NCBI GenBank assembly: GCA_910587105.1
Contig: CAJUMB010000005.1
Location: 1-64,000, forward strand
Length of the DNA stretch: 64,000 bases
Origin: an uncultured Lachnospiraceae bacterium
GTDB taxonomy: Bacteria > Bacillota > Clostridia > Lachnospirales > Lachnospiraceae
Direction of reading: 5' to 3'
Below the pieces are notes generated by a model. It was not told where the DNA came from. It was given only the letters and a program-made list of their open reading frames with translations, and did not search any database. Positions 35,694-44,215 of this stretch are shown here, in pieces (the stretch's first letter is position 1; the number at the start of each line of letters is the position of its first letter). Made by a program: the position numbers and the translations under genes.

Positions 35694-36788
35694 TTAGTCT
35701 CCCACATAATAATATTGGCTGGCCACGTCACTTTCTATATCATTGCCGCCTATTAAAACCGCATAAAAGGTATGTCCCCCCGGCGGCATCTTAACAGGCG
35801 CTTTGTACTCAGTGCTGTCTGCTGTAGGATACTCGTCAAATGCATAATAGGCCCGGAAACCGTCAGGGATTTCCACTGTAATCTCCGTGTCTGTATCATA
35901 ATTGCCTGACTCAGGCATAATATCCGGGGCATCGGGCGCCTCCACAAGAACGGTATATTTTCTATATAATATGTCACTGGTAATGCCAAATACATTTTCT
36001 CCCACTACCTGCAGTTCTGTCACCCCTTTCCCGATGAAAATCGGCTGCTGATAGCGGGGGCTCTTACTGGTGGGAGTGCTGCCGTCTAATGTATAGTAAT
36101 ATTTTACTCCATCCTCCTCCTGAACCTCAACCGTTAATTCTTCATCATAGGTTCCCGTCTCCGGGGATATCTTGGGGTCTGGACACAGATAATAGGCAAA
36201 GTTTTTGTGAATCAATTCCGAATCCGCCTGCACAATCAAATTTTTGATTTTATCAGGCTTCCTGGCTTCTTCATACATCATGATTAAATTCATATAATAC
36301 TTCTGGCTGGATGTGTGATACCGAAGATTCCCCTCCAGAATTTTAACAGCTCCCTCCAAATCCCCCTGCTCCTTCAAAATCTGTGCCAGAAGAATGGGAG
36401 CTCCATCTTTTTTGGGATTAATGCTCATGGCCTTATCTGCATATTCCAATGCCTTGTCGTACTGTTCCCGGGCATAAAATCCCCGTGCCATGGAATACTG
36501 CGCAGAATAAGAATTTTCTCTGTAAAAATAGACTGCAGAGCATACACATACTGCTGACAGCACTGCCAGACAGGCTAACACACGTTTTTTCAAACTGGGC
36601 ATGGTTCTTCTGCTCAGCTCTTCCAAATGTTTCGCCTGCTTTTTAAGCATCTGCATTTTTGCCTTTTTTTCCTTATTCAACAGAGTTTCCACTGTATTAT
36701 ATTCCGGAACCCAGTGAATCTCCTGCAGACATTCACCGCAGTACAGGCTTCCAGGCTTTACTTCTGCCCCGCACTTTGGACATTTCAT
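35694..36788 (-). CDS. zinc-ribbon, transmembrane, TPR protein with chitobiase/hexosaminidase C-terminal-like repeats
   Basis: The 364-residue protein is modular. Residues 1-22 are a zinc ribbon (CPKCGAEV ... LYCGECL). A basic, coiled region leads to a membrane segment at about 70-88 (VLACLAVLSAVCVCSAVYF). TPR-like repeats follow (GFYAREQYDKALEYADKAMS, then ILEGNLRYHTSSQKY). The last 150 residues contain YYYTLDGSTPTSKSPRYQQP and a second similar unit, the CHB_HEX_C beta-sandwich seen in sugar-binding and cell-surface proteins. The topology places the repeats outside. Function unknown; a cell-wall scaffold is plausible. Confidence 0.75.
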   Translation of the reverse strand: MKCPKCGAEVKPGSLYCGECLQEIHWVPEYNTVETLLNKEKKAKMQMLKKQAKHLEELSRRTMPSLKKRVLACLAVLSAVCVCSAVYFYRENSYSAQYSMARGFYAREQYDKALEYADKAMSINPKKDGAPILLAQILKEQGDLEGAVKILEGNLRYHTSSQKYYMNLIMMYEEARKPDKIKNLIVQADSELIHKNFAYYLCPDPKISPETGTYDEELTVEVQEEDGVKYYYTLDGSTPTSKSPRYQQPIFIGKGVTELQVVGENVFGITSDILYRKYTVLVEAPDAPDIMPESGNYDTDTEITVEIPDGFRAYYAFDEYPTADSTEYKAPVKMPPGGHTFYAVLIGGNDIESDVASQYYYVGD

Positions 36789-36843
36789 ACTTTTACCTCA
36801 TTTCAGGTACTTTTTTCAAACACACTCTACAGCGGACTGCTGA

Positions 36844-39234
36844 CTACTCAGCGTTCTTTGCGATATACTCTTCAAATTCTTGTGCAGACATGAGTACCTT
36901 CCGGGGTTTTGTGCCTTCCTCCGGTCCCACAACATTTGCCTGGGACAGCTGGTCCATAATTCTGGCGGCACGGTTAAAACCAATTTTAAAAGCACGCTGC
37001 AGCATTCCAATGGACGCCTTATCCTTTTCGATAATCAGCTTTCCTGCTGCTTCAAAATGAGAGTCCCTCTCCTCCCCTGATGAGGAAGCAGACCCTTGGA
37101 CCGCACTGGCCGTGACAATCTCTTTGTGCATCTGTTCATCATAAACAGCTTTGGGATTCTTTTCCGACAGAAAATCAACCACTGCACTCACTTCCTCGTC
37201 TGAAACAAAAGCTCCCTGCAGGCGGGCAGGTTTGGGATATCCCTGGGGATAAAACAACATATCGCCTTTTCCCAGCAGTTTTTCTGCTCCATTCATATCC
37301 AGAATTGTCCGGGAATCTACACCGGAAGAAACTGCAAAGGCAATTCTGGAGGGCATATTGGCTTTGATCAGACCTGTGATTACATTTACCGAAGGCCGCT
37401 GAGTGGCAATAATCAGATGAATGCCTGCCGCCCGGGCAAGCTGGGCCAGACGGCAGATGGCATCTTCCACCTCAGCCGGCGCTGCCATCATCAGGTCTGC
37501 CAGCTCATCTACAATAATAATCATCTGAGGCATTTTCTGGGGAGGCTCCCCTTCAGGCGAAGCAGTGATTTCCGCAATCTTTTGATTGTAATCTGTCAGA
37601 TTCCGGACATTATACTCTGCAAATGCGTTATAGCGGTTGGTCATCTCCGCCACTGCCCAGTTCAGAGCGCCTGCCGCCTTCTTAGGGTCAGTCACCACCG
37701 GAATCAGCAGATGGGGAATTCCATTGTATACACTTAATTCCACCACTTTCGGGTCTATCATAATCATTTTCACCTGCTCCGGCCGGGCTTTATATAAAAT
37801 ACTCATAATCAGTGTATTGATACAGACGGATTTTCCTGAACCTGTGGCGCCGGCGATCAATAAATGGGGCATCTTTGCAATATCTGTAATCACCGGCTGT
37901 CCTGCGATATCCTTGCCTGCTGCAAAAGACAGGGTGGAACCGGCATCTTTAAATTCCGCTGACTGGATCAAATCCCGGAGCATCACCGGGCTGTTTTCCT
38001 TATTGGGGACTTCTATGCCCACTGCCGCTTTGCCGGGTATGGGAGCCTCAATCCGGATATCTGCAGTGGCGAGGTTTAACTTAATATCATCAGCCAGCCC
38101 TACAATTTTGCTCACCTTTACCCCCTGTTCCGGCTGTAGTTCATAACGGGTAACCGTGGGCCCGCAGCTCACATTGGTGACAGATACATTCACCCCGAAA
38201 TTGTGCAGTGTATCCTGGAGTTTCTGAGCTGTCTCCCTCAGATACTGGTCCGAATCCCCTCCCCTGGATTTCTTTCCTTTTTTCAGCAGAGAAAAGGGAG
38301 GGAATTTGTACACGGGTGTTTCCGGTATTTCAGGCGGCGTCAGATCTTTTGTCTCCATCACAGGTTCTTCCTTCATGCCGCCCCGCTGTATTTCAAAAGA
38401 CATCTGAACTGTTTCTTCCACTGACTTATGCTCTGACATCTCCTGACATGACTGCTTTGTTCTGGATTCTGGTTCAATCTTCGTCTTCGTTTCCGCTTCC
38501 GGTTCCGGCTCTGTTTCCTCTGGGGAAGGTCCTCTGTCTATGGAAGGAGCCGCCAGTTCCACGTGAAAAGGAGCAGGCTGGGAAACGTCTGCCCTGCGGC
38601 TTCTTCTCCCGCCATTCTTTCCCTGAACAGGAGCTTCCACCCTCTTTTTGTTCTTCGCCGGTCTGGATGACTCCCGGGTATCAAAAAACAGTTTCCTGCA
38701 GAATCCCAACAGAGATCTCTGGGTAATCACAATCAGAAAAATCACCAGTCCGGTAATCAATATAATGTAGGCTCCCAGCAGTCCGAAGGCGAGACAGAGT
38801 CCTTTGCAGATGACGCCGCCCACCACTCCGCCGCCCAGACCTTCTGAAGAATAAAGGTAGTACTGGCTGATTTCCCAAGAAGTGGTATCTCCCTGTATCA
38901 ATAACTGCAGCAAAGCACATAAAAAACAAAAAAACAACACACTGGCTGCAATTTTTTTATAAGCCAGAAGGTTCTCTTTATTGGAAACCCAAAAAGCTGT
39001 ACATAAAAATAAAAAAATAGGAAATACATAAGACGCCATGCCAAAAACTCCGAAAAAGCAAGTGCTCACCGTATCTCCCAATAAGCCTCCCAATCCGAAA
39101 TCGCTGATCAACAGCAAAATGGAAACCGCCAGCATCACAATCAAAATAATTTCACCGGCAAAACTGTTCTGTGCTGTTTTTTTCTTACGCTTTTTTCTAC
39201 CCGCAGCACGCTTAACCTTAGAAGTTGCCGCCAT
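36844..39234 (-). CDS. ftsK: DNA translocase FtsK/SpoIIIE
   Basis: The 796-residue septal motor pumps chromosomal DNA at division or sporulation. It has a basic N-terminal tail, four membrane segments in about 30-175, a charged linker rich in Glu, Thr and Pro (about 200-340), the alpha/beta domain, then Walker A IAGATGSGKSVCINTLIM, Walker B IIIVDELADLMMAAP and the sensor LARAAGIHLIIATQRPSV, and a C-terminal winged-helix gamma domain (ASIGMLQRAFKIGFNRAARI). As with asd, the first ATG is too close to AGGAGGA, so the ATG of MAATSK is chosen. Confidence 0.96.
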   Translation of the reverse strand: MAATSKVKRAAGRKKRKKKTAQNSFAGEIILIVMLAVSILLLISDFGLGGLLGDTVSTCFFGVFGMASYVFPIFLFLCTAFWVSNKENLLAYKKIAASVLFFCFLCALLQLLIQGDTTSWEISQYYLYSSEGLGGGVVGGVICKGLCLAFGLLGAYIILITGLVIFLIVITQRSLLGFCRKLFFDTRESSRPAKNKKRVEAPVQGKNGGRRSRRADVSQPAPFHVELAAPSIDRGPSPEETEPEPEAETKTKIEPESRTKQSCQEMSEHKSVEETVQMSFEIQRGGMKEEPVMETKDLTPPEIPETPVYKFPPFSLLKKGKKSRGGDSDQYLRETAQKLQDTLHNFGVNVSVTNVSCGPTVTRYELQPEQGVKVSKIVGLADDIKLNLATADIRIEAPIPGKAAVGIEVPNKENSPVMLRDLIQSAEFKDAGSTLSFAAGKDIAGQPVITDIAKMPHLLIAGATGSGKSVCINTLIMSILYKARPEQVKMIMIDPKVVELSVYNGIPHLLIPVVTDPKKAAGALNWAVAEMTNRYNAFAEYNVRNLTDYNQKIAEITASPEGEPPQKMPQMIIIVDELADLMMAAPAEVEDAICRLAQLARAAGIHLIIATQRPSVNVITGLIKANMPSRIAFAVSSGVDSRTILDMNGAEKLLGKGDMLFYPQGYPKPARLQGAFVSDEEVSAVVDFLSEKNPKAVYDEQMHKEIVTASAVQGSASSSGEERDSHFEAAGKLIIEKDKASIGMLQRAFKIGFNRAARIMDQLSQANVVGPEEGTKPRKVLMSAQEFEEYIAKNAE

Positions 39235-39302
39235 TGCCATTCCTCCTGTTTCACACAAAAAATAAAATTTCAGAACAGATAAAGCTGTTTCTCCGCAGTT
39301 CC

Positions 39303-40178
39303 TTAACGCAAAAAGTTACAAACAATGGCTGCAATGCCCAGCAGAAAGCTGTAACACGCAAATCCACGAAACTTTGCTCTCTGCAGATATTTTACCATAT
39401 ATTTGATGAGAAAGAAAGCTGTCACTCCGGCTGCCACCGCGCCAGCCATATAATAGGCCATCTGTCTGCCTGACAGAGACAGCCTGCCCACCTGTCCCAA
39501 TTCCAAAATCAATGCCCCGGCTGCCGCCGGTATACCCATCAAAAAAGTAAATTTCACTGCTGCTTTTTTATTCAGACCGCACAGCATACTAATGGACATG
39601 GAAATGCCTACCCTGGAAATACCGGGAAATACAGCGATTCCCTGGCAGATCCCCATCCACATGGCATTGTCATATGTCATATTCCTGGGGATTTTATCTC
39701 CTGCTGATATATTGTCCGTCACCAGCAGCAAAATAGCAGAAATCATCATGCCGATGCCAATTGCCGGAAAGCTGCCAAAAGCAATCTCTGCCAGGTTTCT
39801 GGAGAGAAAACCGAGAATCGACATGGGTATCACCGATGTCATAAGAAGCAGTGTCATTTTACGGTAATTGGTCCCGCCGATTTTCTGGTAACGTTTTTCT
39901 CCGCCGTTTTTCTTATTTTCTATGTAAATCCGTATATTTGTCAGCACATCCATGATAATCAGGATAAACTCCGCCAGAATCCTGCGGATATCACTCCAGA
40001 AAGTAACGATTACAGCTGAAAGGGCTGCTGTATGTAATAATACTTCGAAAAAAAGATTCTCCGGCGCACGTATATTCCACAGGTTTTCCAACAGACCTGC
40101 ATGGCCGGAACTGCTTACGGGCAAAAAGGCGGTCACTCCATGTAAAATCCCAATCAATAGCGCTTGCAAAAAGTTCAT
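39303..40178 (-). CDS. UppP/BacA-like membrane protein with altered active-site motifs
   Basis: The 291-residue protein has the undecaprenyl-diphosphate phosphatase architecture (about eight membrane segments, FLPVSSSGHAGLLENL near residue 20, FPGISRVGISMSISML near 195). The two acidic residues of the ExxxE catalytic motif (E17 and E21 in E. coli) are replaced by His13 and Ala17 in LHGVTAFLP, and the PGxSRSxxT motif reads PGISRVGIS. The arginine is kept. It may be an inactive or repurposed homologue rather than the housekeeping enzyme. The start has GGAGGAAGCG before ATG. Confidence 0.75.
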   Translation of the reverse strand: MNFLQALLIGILHGVTAFLPVSSSGHAGLLENLWNIRAPENLFFEVLLHTAALSAVIVTFWSDIRRILAEFILIIMDVLTNIRIYIENKKNGGEKRYQKIGGTNYRKMTLLLMTSVIPMSILGFLSRNLAEIAFGSFPAIGIGMMISAILLLVTDNISAGDKIPRNMTYDNAMWMGICQGIAVFPGISRVGISMSISMLCGLNKKAAVKFTFLMGIPAAAGALILELGQVGRLSLSGRQMAYYMAGAVAAGVTAFFLIKYMVKYLQRAKFRGFACYSFLLGIAAIVCNFLR

Positions 40179-40212
40179 CGCTTCCTCCATCCACTCTGTA
40201 AGCACGCTCAGC

Positions 40213-40245
40213 ATGTCTTATGAAGGACATTATATCATAAGACAT
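40213..40245. promoter_or_regulatory. perfect 11-base inverted repeat bracketing the -10 box of the uppP-like gene
   Basis: ATGTCTTATGA at 40213-40223 and TCATAAGACAT at 40235-40245 are exact complements. The TATAAT of the promoter lies in the 11-base gap between them, as for a repressor operator. Confidence 0.65.
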
Positions 40246-40257
40246 ATAAAAAAACAA
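40229..40257 (-). promoter_or_regulatory. promoter of the uppP-like gene
   Basis: TTGTTT and TATAAT with a 17-base spacer on the minus strand, 51 bases before the ATG. The -35 box overlaps the end of the upstream terminator. Confidence 0.65.
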
Positions 40258-40286
40258 ACCGCAGAATTTTCTCCATATCTGCGGTT
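40248..40286 (-). terminator. terminator of tepA
   Basis: AACCGCAGA and TCTGCGGTT pair around 12 bases. The T-run TTTGTTTTTTT follows on the minus strand, downstream of the tepA stop at 40310. Confidence 0.85.
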
Positions 40287-40309
40287 GCCGTCTGAGCGTT
40301 TGGGGTTCT

Positions 40310-41047
40310 TCATTTTTCCATATTTTCCTCAATCAGAGCGTAAAGCTTCTTCAGAGCCTGGCTGATTCCTCCCACTTCATCGATCAGTCCTTCCCGGACC
40401 GCTTCCTCTCCGTCCAGCATAGTTCCCACATCCTTCACCAGCTGGGAAGTATCCAGCATCAGTTCCTCCAGACGTTTCTGGGTAATATGAGAATGTTCGG
40501 ATACAAAGCCGGTAATCCTGTCCTGGGTCTTTTCCATGTTCCGATAACTCTGCACAACCCCGATAAACATACCATTGCTCCTCACCGGATGTACCACCAT
40601 GGTGGCACTGGGAACAATAAATGTATAGTCTGCTGACACTGCCAGGGGCACGCCGATGGAATGCCCTCCACCCAGCACCAGCGAAACAGTGGGCTTACTC
40701 AGGGAGGCGATCATCTCCGCAATGGCCAGCCCTGCTTCCACATCTCCTCCCACTGTGTTCAAAAGCACCAGAAGGCCATCAATATTTTCGTCATCCTCAA
40801 TCATAGCCAGCTTGGGCAGCACATGTTCATATTTGGTGGTCTTACTCTGGTTTGCTGCGGACTCATGCCCTTCCACTTCACCGATGATGGTCAGCAGATG
40901 GATATGGCACCTGGCCTCATTATTGTCCAGAGTCACCTGGCCCGTGTCCTCAATCTGCTGGTTCTGGCTTTCTTCTTTCTTCAGATTCTCCATTTTATCC
41001 GACAGGAGATTCTGTTCTTCCTGATTTTCCTGCTTCTTTTCACACAT
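40310..41047 (-). CDS. tepA: ClpP-like protease, TepA family
   Basis: The 245-residue protein is a ClpP-fold serine protease of the translocation-enhancing type. Residues 1-45 are a charged linker. The core has LLNTVGGDVEAGLAIAEMI, VLGGGHSIGVPLAVSADYTF (nucleophile Ser) and MVVHPVRSNG (His), and ends KKLYALIEENMEK. In Bacillus the tepA gene lies beside spoIIIE, as here with ftsK close by. The start is put at the ATG of MCEKK (41047), eight bases after AGGAGG; a GTG three codons earlier is less likely. Confidence 0.9.
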   Translation of the reverse strand: MCEKKQENQEEQNLLSDKMENLKKEESQNQQIEDTGQVTLDNNEARCHIHLLTIIGEVEGHESAANQSKTTKYEHVLPKLAMIEDDENIDGLLVLLNTVGGDVEAGLAIAEMIASLSKPTVSLVLGGGHSIGVPLAVSADYTFIVPSATMVVHPVRSNGMFIGVVQSYRNMEKTQDRITGFVSEHSHITQKRLEELMLDTSQLVKDVGTMLDGEEAVREGLIDEVGGISQALKKLYALIEENMEK

Positions 41048-41117
41048 ATCAAACACCTCCTGGGATAGTATTCCCGGAAAGTGTCTGGTTTATAAGTCCA
41101 TGCGTCTGATATATAAA

Positions 41118-41164
41118 AAGCCCCTTTCTGGTCATGCTATGATGTCCAAAAAAGAGCTTTTCCT
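41118..41164 (-). terminator. possible terminator of yebC
   Basis: Read on the minus strand, AAAAGCTC pairs imperfectly with GGGGCTTTT around a 25-base loop that contains a GG/CC pair. The stem is weak but the position (downstream of the yebC stop) and the ending TTTTTAT fit. Confidence 0.5.
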
Positions 41165-41193
41165 ACGCTCATAACTGGTCTTTGTCTTATTTT

Positions 41194-41922
41194 CTACTCA
41201 TCCCAATTATGATAAACTGCCTGCACATCATCATCGTCTTCCAGCAGGTCAAGGGTTTTCTGCAGGCTGCGGACTGCCGCCTCATCGGTGAGCTCCACCC
41301 AGTTCTGGGGAATCATTGTGACTTCCGCCTCGGCCATGGGGATATTCTCTTTTTCCAGTGCCTCTCTGACTTGTCCAAAAGAATCCGGTTCTGTGAGAAT
41401 TACAAAACTGTCTTCTTCTTCCTGGAAATCTTCTGCCCCGGCATCCAGTGCCATCATCATCAGGTCATCTCCATCCATCTCACACTCTTCTCTGTCGATA
41501 ATAATCTGTCCTTTTTTATCAAACATGAAGGAAACACAGCCCTTTGTTCCAATACTTCCATTTCCTTTCGTAAAGGCACTGCGCACATTTCCCGCTGTCC
41601 GGTTCTTATTATCCGTCAGAGCATCCACGATGATGGCGATTCCGTTTGGCCCGTAACCTTCATATGTCACATACTCATAATTATCTGCGGAGGCGTCTCC
41701 GGCAGCTTTCTTGATTCCACGCTCAATGGTATCATTGGGCATATTATTGGCCTTCGCTTTCGCAATCACGTCCCTCAGCCGGCTGTTATTCTCCGGGTCC
41801 GGTCCCCCCTCTTTCACTGCTACAACAATTTCCCTTCCGATAACGGTAAATATCTTCCCTTTCTTCGCGTCGTTCTTTTCTTTTTTATGCTTTATATTTG
41901 CAAATTTTGAATGTCCTGACAT
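41194..41922 (-). CDS. yebC: YebC/PmpR family protein
   Basis: The 242-residue protein opens MSGHSKFANIKHKKEKNDAK and shows the family blocks FTVIGREIVVAVKEGGPDP, NMPNDTIERGIKKAAG and YEGYGPNGIAIIVDALTDN. YebC proteins were long annotated as transcription regulators. Work on relatives shows one group helps ribosomes through proline stretches. Which role applies here cannot be told from sequence. Two blocks of acid residues close the C terminus (LDLLEDDDDVQAVYHNWDE). Confidence 0.95.
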   Translation of the reverse strand: MSGHSKFANIKHKKEKNDAKKGKIFTVIGREIVVAVKEGGPDPENNSRLRDVIAKAKANNMPNDTIERGIKKAAGDASADNYEYVTYEGYGPNGIAIIVDALTDNKNRTAGNVRSAFTKGNGSIGTKGCVSFMFDKKGQIIIDREECEMDGDDLMMMALDAGAEDFQEEEDSFVILTEPDSFGQVREALEKENIPMAEAEVTMIPQNWVELTDEAAVRSLQKTLDLLEDDDDVQAVYHNWDE

Positions 41923-42011
41923 AGTTCCTCTCCTTTTGTAATATATTATCTCCTATGGTATCATTTTCAGGACTATCCGTCAAGAATACTGGCGTCAAGT
42001 TAGTATGTAGC

Positions 42012-42359
42012 CTAAACCGGCAATTCCAGACTAATCCCCAGGGCATGGTTTACCTTTTCCAGAATCCCTTTATCCAAATGACATACCTTGTCCTTCAGCC
42101 TTCTCTTGTCAATGGTCCGCAGCTGCTCCAACAAAATAACAGAATCCTTTACGATGGCATATTCAGAAGAATCAATTTCAATATGGGTGGGAAGTTTTGC
42201 CTTATTCATCTTAGAAGTAATGGCTGCACAAATCACCGTAGGGCTGTGCTTGTTTCCAATATCATTTTGTATAATCAGGACAGGACGGATTCCCCCCTGT
42301 TCACTGCCCACAACTGGTCTCAAATCTGCATAATATATATCTCCTCTTTTAATAATCAC
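42012..42359 (-). CDS. mazF: MazF/EndoA-type mRNA interferase (toxin)
   Basis: The 115-residue protein has the MazF/EndoA sequence: MIIKRGDIYYADLRPVVGSE, then GGIRPVLIIQNDIGN and ICAAITSKMNKAKLPTHIE. The Arg and Thr of the active site are present. It should cut single-stranded RNA at short motifs. The antitoxin gene that normally precedes it is missing; the 142 bases upstream hold only hairpins and then the nnr gene. The GTG at 42359 follows CGGAGTGAG; a second GTG nine bases earlier is possible. Confidence 0.92.
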   Translation of the reverse strand: MIIKRGDIYYADLRPVVGSEQGGIRPVLIIQNDIGNKHSPTVICAAITSKMNKAKLPTHIEIDSSEYAIVKDSVILLEQLRTIDKRRLKDKVCHLDKGILEKVNHALGISLELPV

Positions 42360-42447
42360 TGAACTCACACTCCGATTCCTATGTTTTAACCATAGTATTT
42401 CCCAAGTTTTTCCGGAGTATACTATAAAAATCCCTGGCGGCTGTTAT

Positions 42448-42490
42448 GTCTGGTAAACCAGACTATGTACCGGCGTCTTTTAAGACGCCG
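42448..42490. repeat. two small hairpins between nnr and mazF
   Basis: GTCTGGTAAACCAGAC (42448-42463) and CGGCGTCTTTTAAGACGCCG (42471-42490) are perfect palindromes. Neither has a T-run on the minus strand, so they may be weak terminators or protein sites. Confidence 0.55.
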
Positions 42491-42501
42491 CCGAAATCCT
42501 T

Positions 42502-44001
42502 TTAAATTTCTGCCTTTGATGCGGCACGTCTGACAGCAGGAGAAATCCCTTCTAATATATCCCTGGCTGTCATGGCATGACTTCCCTTTTGCTCCTTTGC
42601 GCAGTCCCCTGCTTTTCCATGGAGATAGACACCAAGGGGAACCGCCTGCTCCGGCGCCATCTCCCCTGCCAGCAGACCCCCCAGCAGTCCAGCCAGCACA
42701 TCGCCGGAACCTGCAGATGCCATCCCCTCATTTCCGCTCCTGTTTAAATAAATTTTTCCCCCGCCGCCCCGGACGATGGTACAGGCATCTTTCCAGACAA
42801 GAGTTCCCGGATAAATGCCTGCAAATTCCTCTAAGACAGAAAATGGCTGTTCCAGCATATCCGCTGCCTTTTGATTCATCATACGGCTCAGTTCCAGCAT
42901 ATGCGGGGTATAGACACAGTTTTCATAAAGCATGTCCCGATACTCTGGGAAGGCGGCAATCAGATTCAGTCCGTCCGCATCCAGTACCATGGGCAGATTC
43001 CGCTGTCTGCCAAGCTCCAGCACCAATCTCAGCATATCCGCTGCTTCTCTGCTCTTGCCGATGCCGGGGCCTGTTACCACTGCACTGCACCAGTCCATGG
43101 CCTCCCTCAGTCCTTCTTCCTCCCAGGTACCGTACAATGCTTCAGGCAGCAGTGTCTGCAGAATCTGTCTGTTATCTTCTGTAGTACAGATTTTCACCAT
43201 GCCTGCCCCTGCCCCATAAGCGGCACTTCCCGCAAAATAAGCGGCGCCGCTCATTCCATGACTGCCCGCCAGCACTAGAACTTTTCCAAATGTACCCTTA
43301 TGTCCTCCCGGATCTCTGTGCAGCATACCGAAAGCATCTGTCTCATCCAGAGAGCAGGCATACTGGTCCCGTTCCTTTGCTATGGAATAGATTCCAATAT
43401 CTTTTACACACAGCCTGCCAGTGTACACTCTGCCGGGATAGCGGACATGTCCGATTTTCGCAAAGGCAAATGTCACTGTGGCATCTGCCCGGACAGCAGT
43501 TCCCATCACTTTTCCCGTATCTCCATCAATCCCTGATGGAATATCCACACTCCATATAAAAGCGCCGCCCGCATTGATTTTTTCAATTTTCCTTTTGTAA
43601 TCTCCTTCCACTGGGCGGGAAAGCCCTACGCCGAACAGGGCATCCACTATAGTAGTATATTCCCCGTACTCTGGGTTATTGACAACAGGAATCTGATAAT
43701 TCCCGGCAATCTTATACTGCATTCGGGTTTCTGCGGTCATTTTTTCCGGGTTTCCCACACATTCCACAAAAACTTTGTAACCTTTTAGGTGAAGAAGTCG
43801 AGCGATTGCCCACCCATCACCCCCATTGTTTCCGGTGCCGCAGACAACCAGGACTTTTCCCGGGCTGCGTCCCTCCTGTTCTATCTCCTCCACCACGGAC
43901 AGGGCGGCCCGCTCCATCAGTACCATGGATGGAATTCCTATTTCTTCTATTGTATAACGGTCCGCCTCTTTCATCTGCCCACAATTTAAAATATACTGCA
44001 T
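42502..44001 (-). CDS. nnr: bifunctional NAD(P)HX epimerase and ADP-dependent dehydratase
   Basis: The 499-residue metabolite-repair enzyme restores hydrated NADH and NADPH. Residues 1-210 are the YjeF N-terminal epimerase (MQYILNCGQMKEADRYTIEE, VVCGTGNNGGDGWAIARLL, SVDIPSGIDGDTG). Residues 230-490 are the ribokinase-like dehydratase with VLAGSHGMSGAAYFAGSAAY, VLDADGLNLIAAFPE and the phosphate loop GNEGMASAGSGDVLAGLLG. In many Clostridia it precedes alr and the mazEF pair; here alr and the antitoxin are absent between it and mazF. Confidence 0.95.
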   Translation of the reverse strand: MQYILNCGQMKEADRYTIEEIGIPSMVLMERAALSVVEEIEQEGRSPGKVLVVCGTGNNGGDGWAIARLLHLKGYKVFVECVGNPEKMTAETRMQYKIAGNYQIPVVNNPEYGEYTTIVDALFGVGLSRPVEGDYKRKIEKINAGGAFIWSVDIPSGIDGDTGKVMGTAVRADATVTFAFAKIGHVRYPGRVYTGRLCVKDIGIYSIAKERDQYACSLDETDAFGMLHRDPGGHKGTFGKVLVLAGSHGMSGAAYFAGSAAYGAGAGMVKICTTEDNRQILQTLLPEALYGTWEEEGLREAMDWCSAVVTGPGIGKSREAADMLRLVLELGRQRNLPMVLDADGLNLIAAFPEYRDMLYENCVYTPHMLELSRMMNQKAADMLEQPFSVLEEFAGIYPGTLVWKDACTIVRGGGGKIYLNRSGNEGMASAGSGDVLAGLLGGLLAGEMAPEQAVPLGVYLHGKAGDCAKEQKGSHAMTARDILEGISPAVRRAASKAEI

Positions 44002-44068
44002 AGCCGTCTCTCCTTTTTATCTGCTCTTTTTGCGTATCAGGGATTGAGATAAATCTTAAATATTTTTA

Positions 44069-44097
44069 ATTGTATCGAGCAGCATCGGATATGTCAA
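44069..44097 (-). promoter_or_regulatory. sigma-A promoter of nnr
   Basis: TTGACA and TACAAT with a 17-base spacer on the minus strand, 68 bases before the nnr ATG. Confidence 0.8.
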
Positions 44098-44155
44098 TTA
44101 CTGCCGCTGGATTCACATCCTAAAATTCCCCCTGTGATTTACTTCACGGAATCAA

Positions 44156-44184
44156 TTGTATTTTTCCTCCTTTTTCGTTATAAT
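44156..44184 (+). promoter_or_regulatory. sigma-A promoter of the ABC-F gene
   Basis: TTGTAT and TATAAT with a 17-base spacer, 31 bases before the ATG at 44216. Confidence 0.8.
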
Positions 44185-44215
44185 GGTACAAGCTCTATCA
44201 AGAAGGAGGACTCAC

